A DNA stretch of 64,000 nt from Paracidovorax citrulli (GTDB lineage: Bacteria; Pseudomonadota; Gammaproteobacteria; Burkholderiales; Burkholderiaceae_C). Position 1 is the first letter of the stretch, and every line of letters starts with the position of its first letter. The notes beneath the pieces are model-generated. The model had not been told where the DNA came from. It saw only the letters and a program-made list of their open reading frames with translations, and ran no database searches. The stretch covers positions 1-64,000 of the forward strand of contig NZ_FNEY01000008.1 in assembly GCF_900100305.1 (NCBI RefSeq), given 5' to 3'. Below are positions 63,228 to 64,000 of this stretch, piece by piece. The translations under genes and the position numbers were made by a program.

Positions 63228-64000
63228 ATGCTCGATGACCGTGCCAAGTTGTTGCTCAAAGCGCTGATCGAGCGCTACATCGCCGACGGCCAGCCGGTGG
63301 GATCGCGCACCCTGTCCAGGTCGTCGGGGCTGGATCTTTCGCCGGCGACCATCCGCAACGTCATGGCCGACCTGGAGGACATCGGGCTGATCGCCAGCCC
63401 CCACACCTCGGCGGGCCGCATCCCCACGGCCAAAGGCTACCGTCTGTTCGTTGACACCATGTTGACGGTGCAGCGCGGCGAGCTGTGCTCCCCCGAGCTC
63501 GCTCCCGACCAGCCGCAGAAGGTCATCGCGAACGCGGCGCAGCTGCTGTCCAGCCTTTCGCAGTTCGTGGGCGTCGTCATGGCTCCGCGCCGGCCGTCGG
63601 TCTTTCGCCACATCGAGTTCCTCCGCCTTTCGGAGCGGCGCCTGCTGGTCATCATCGTCTCGCCGGACGGCGACGTGCAGAACCGCGTGATCTTCACCGA
63701 AGTGGACCATTCCCAGTCCCAACTGGCCGAGGCCGCCAACTTCCTCAACAGCCATTATTCCGGCCTGGGGATGGAAGAGGTGCGCGAGCGGCTCAAGACC
63801 GAGGTGGACCAGTTGCGCGGAGAGATCGCTTCCCTCATGCAGGCCGCGGTGAACGTCGGCTCCGAGGCCATGGCCGCCTCGCAGGAGGAGGTGGTCATCT
63901 CCGGCGAGCGCAACCTGCTGGCCCTGAGCGATTTCTCGAACGACATGGGCAACCTGCGCAAGGCCTTCGACCTCTTCGAGCAGAAGACCCAGATACTGCG
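63228..64000 (+). CDS. hrcA: Heat-inducible transcription repressor HrcA (partial, runs off window)
   Basis: The visible 257 residues start [20 protein letters not shown] and contain the winged-helix DNA-binding part ([40 protein letters not shown]) followed by the HrcA core ([20 protein letters not shown]). HrcA represses groE and dnaK operons by binding CIRCE, with GroEL as its sensor. The C-terminal about 80 residues lie past the window. There is no Shine-Dalgarno before the ATG, in keeping with a leaderless or near-leaderless mRNA. Confidence 0.94.
   Translation, partial: MLDDRAKLLLKALIERYIADGQPVGSRTLSRSSGLDLSPATIRNVMADLEDIGLIASPHTSAGRIPTAKGYRLFVDTMLTVQRGELCSPELAPDQPQKVIANAAQLLSSLSQFVGVVMAPRRPSVFRHIEFLRLSERRLLVIIVSPDGDVQNRVIFTEVDHSQSQLAEAANFLNSHYSGLGMEEVRERLKTEVDQLRGEIASLMQAAVNVGSEAMAASQEEVVISGERNLLALSDFSNDMGNLRKAFDLFEQKTQIL

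Overview
This 64 kb window comes from a high-GC betaproteobacterium of the Comamonadaceae, most likely a plant-associated Acidovorax. The reasons are the gene content and order (ubi cluster, tRNA-Gln between ispE and prs, recN-nadK-hrcA), the orphan Bug/TctC binding proteins, GTG starts, and two loci that look like type III effectors, one behind an imperfect PIP box. The genus is inferred from the sequence and was not tested by a search.

Left part (1-9.5 kb): the end of an IS481-type element abuts an orphan Bug solute-binding protein. A minus-strand block then runs ugpB-ugpA-ugpE-ugpC, a VOC protein, ugpQ and a large MscS-type channel. It covers uptake and breakdown of glycerol-3-phosphate and glycerophosphodiesters, and an internal terminator separates ugpB from the permease genes.

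9.8-34.6 kb is mostly plus-strand and mostly core: serA; a 1304-residue FAD/Fe-S/CCG oxidoreductase with a HIT protein; a membrane diguanylate cyclase (minus); DUF971-ubiE-Tim44-ubiJ-ubiB for ubiquinone; a sodium:solute symporter; fmdB-DUF502-aspS with a clear terminator; a CsgG-like lipoprotein; nudB; a pseudo-receiver/TPR protein (minus); a YbhP-like phosphatase/nuclease with clsB; folE with a BLUF photoreceptor; an EamA transporter; and a DUF429 protein.

34.7-49.4 kb is the accessory part. It holds a small secreted protein; a nucleoside-hydrolase-like protein resembling HopQ1/XopQ effectors; a LacI regulator divergent from a Bug protein and glucarate dehydratase, with a perfect 20-bp operator between them; a decayed succinate-semialdehyde dehydrogenase; a 748-residue candidate effector of unknown family; and a dipeptide/oligopeptide ABC operon (minus) carrying a HipA-like relic between its ATPase and binding-protein genes.

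49.5-64 kb returns to core genes: ferredoxin, pth, rplY, prs, tRNA-Gln, ispE, lolB and a TPR protein on the minus strand; mutM, a dynamin-like GTPase and mutY on plus; rapZ, recN and nadK on minus; and hrcA on plus, cut by the window edge. The best candidates for something undescribed are the 748-residue protein with its PIP-like box, the HopQ-like protein, the receiver with Glu at its phosphoacceptor position, and the folE-BLUF pair.
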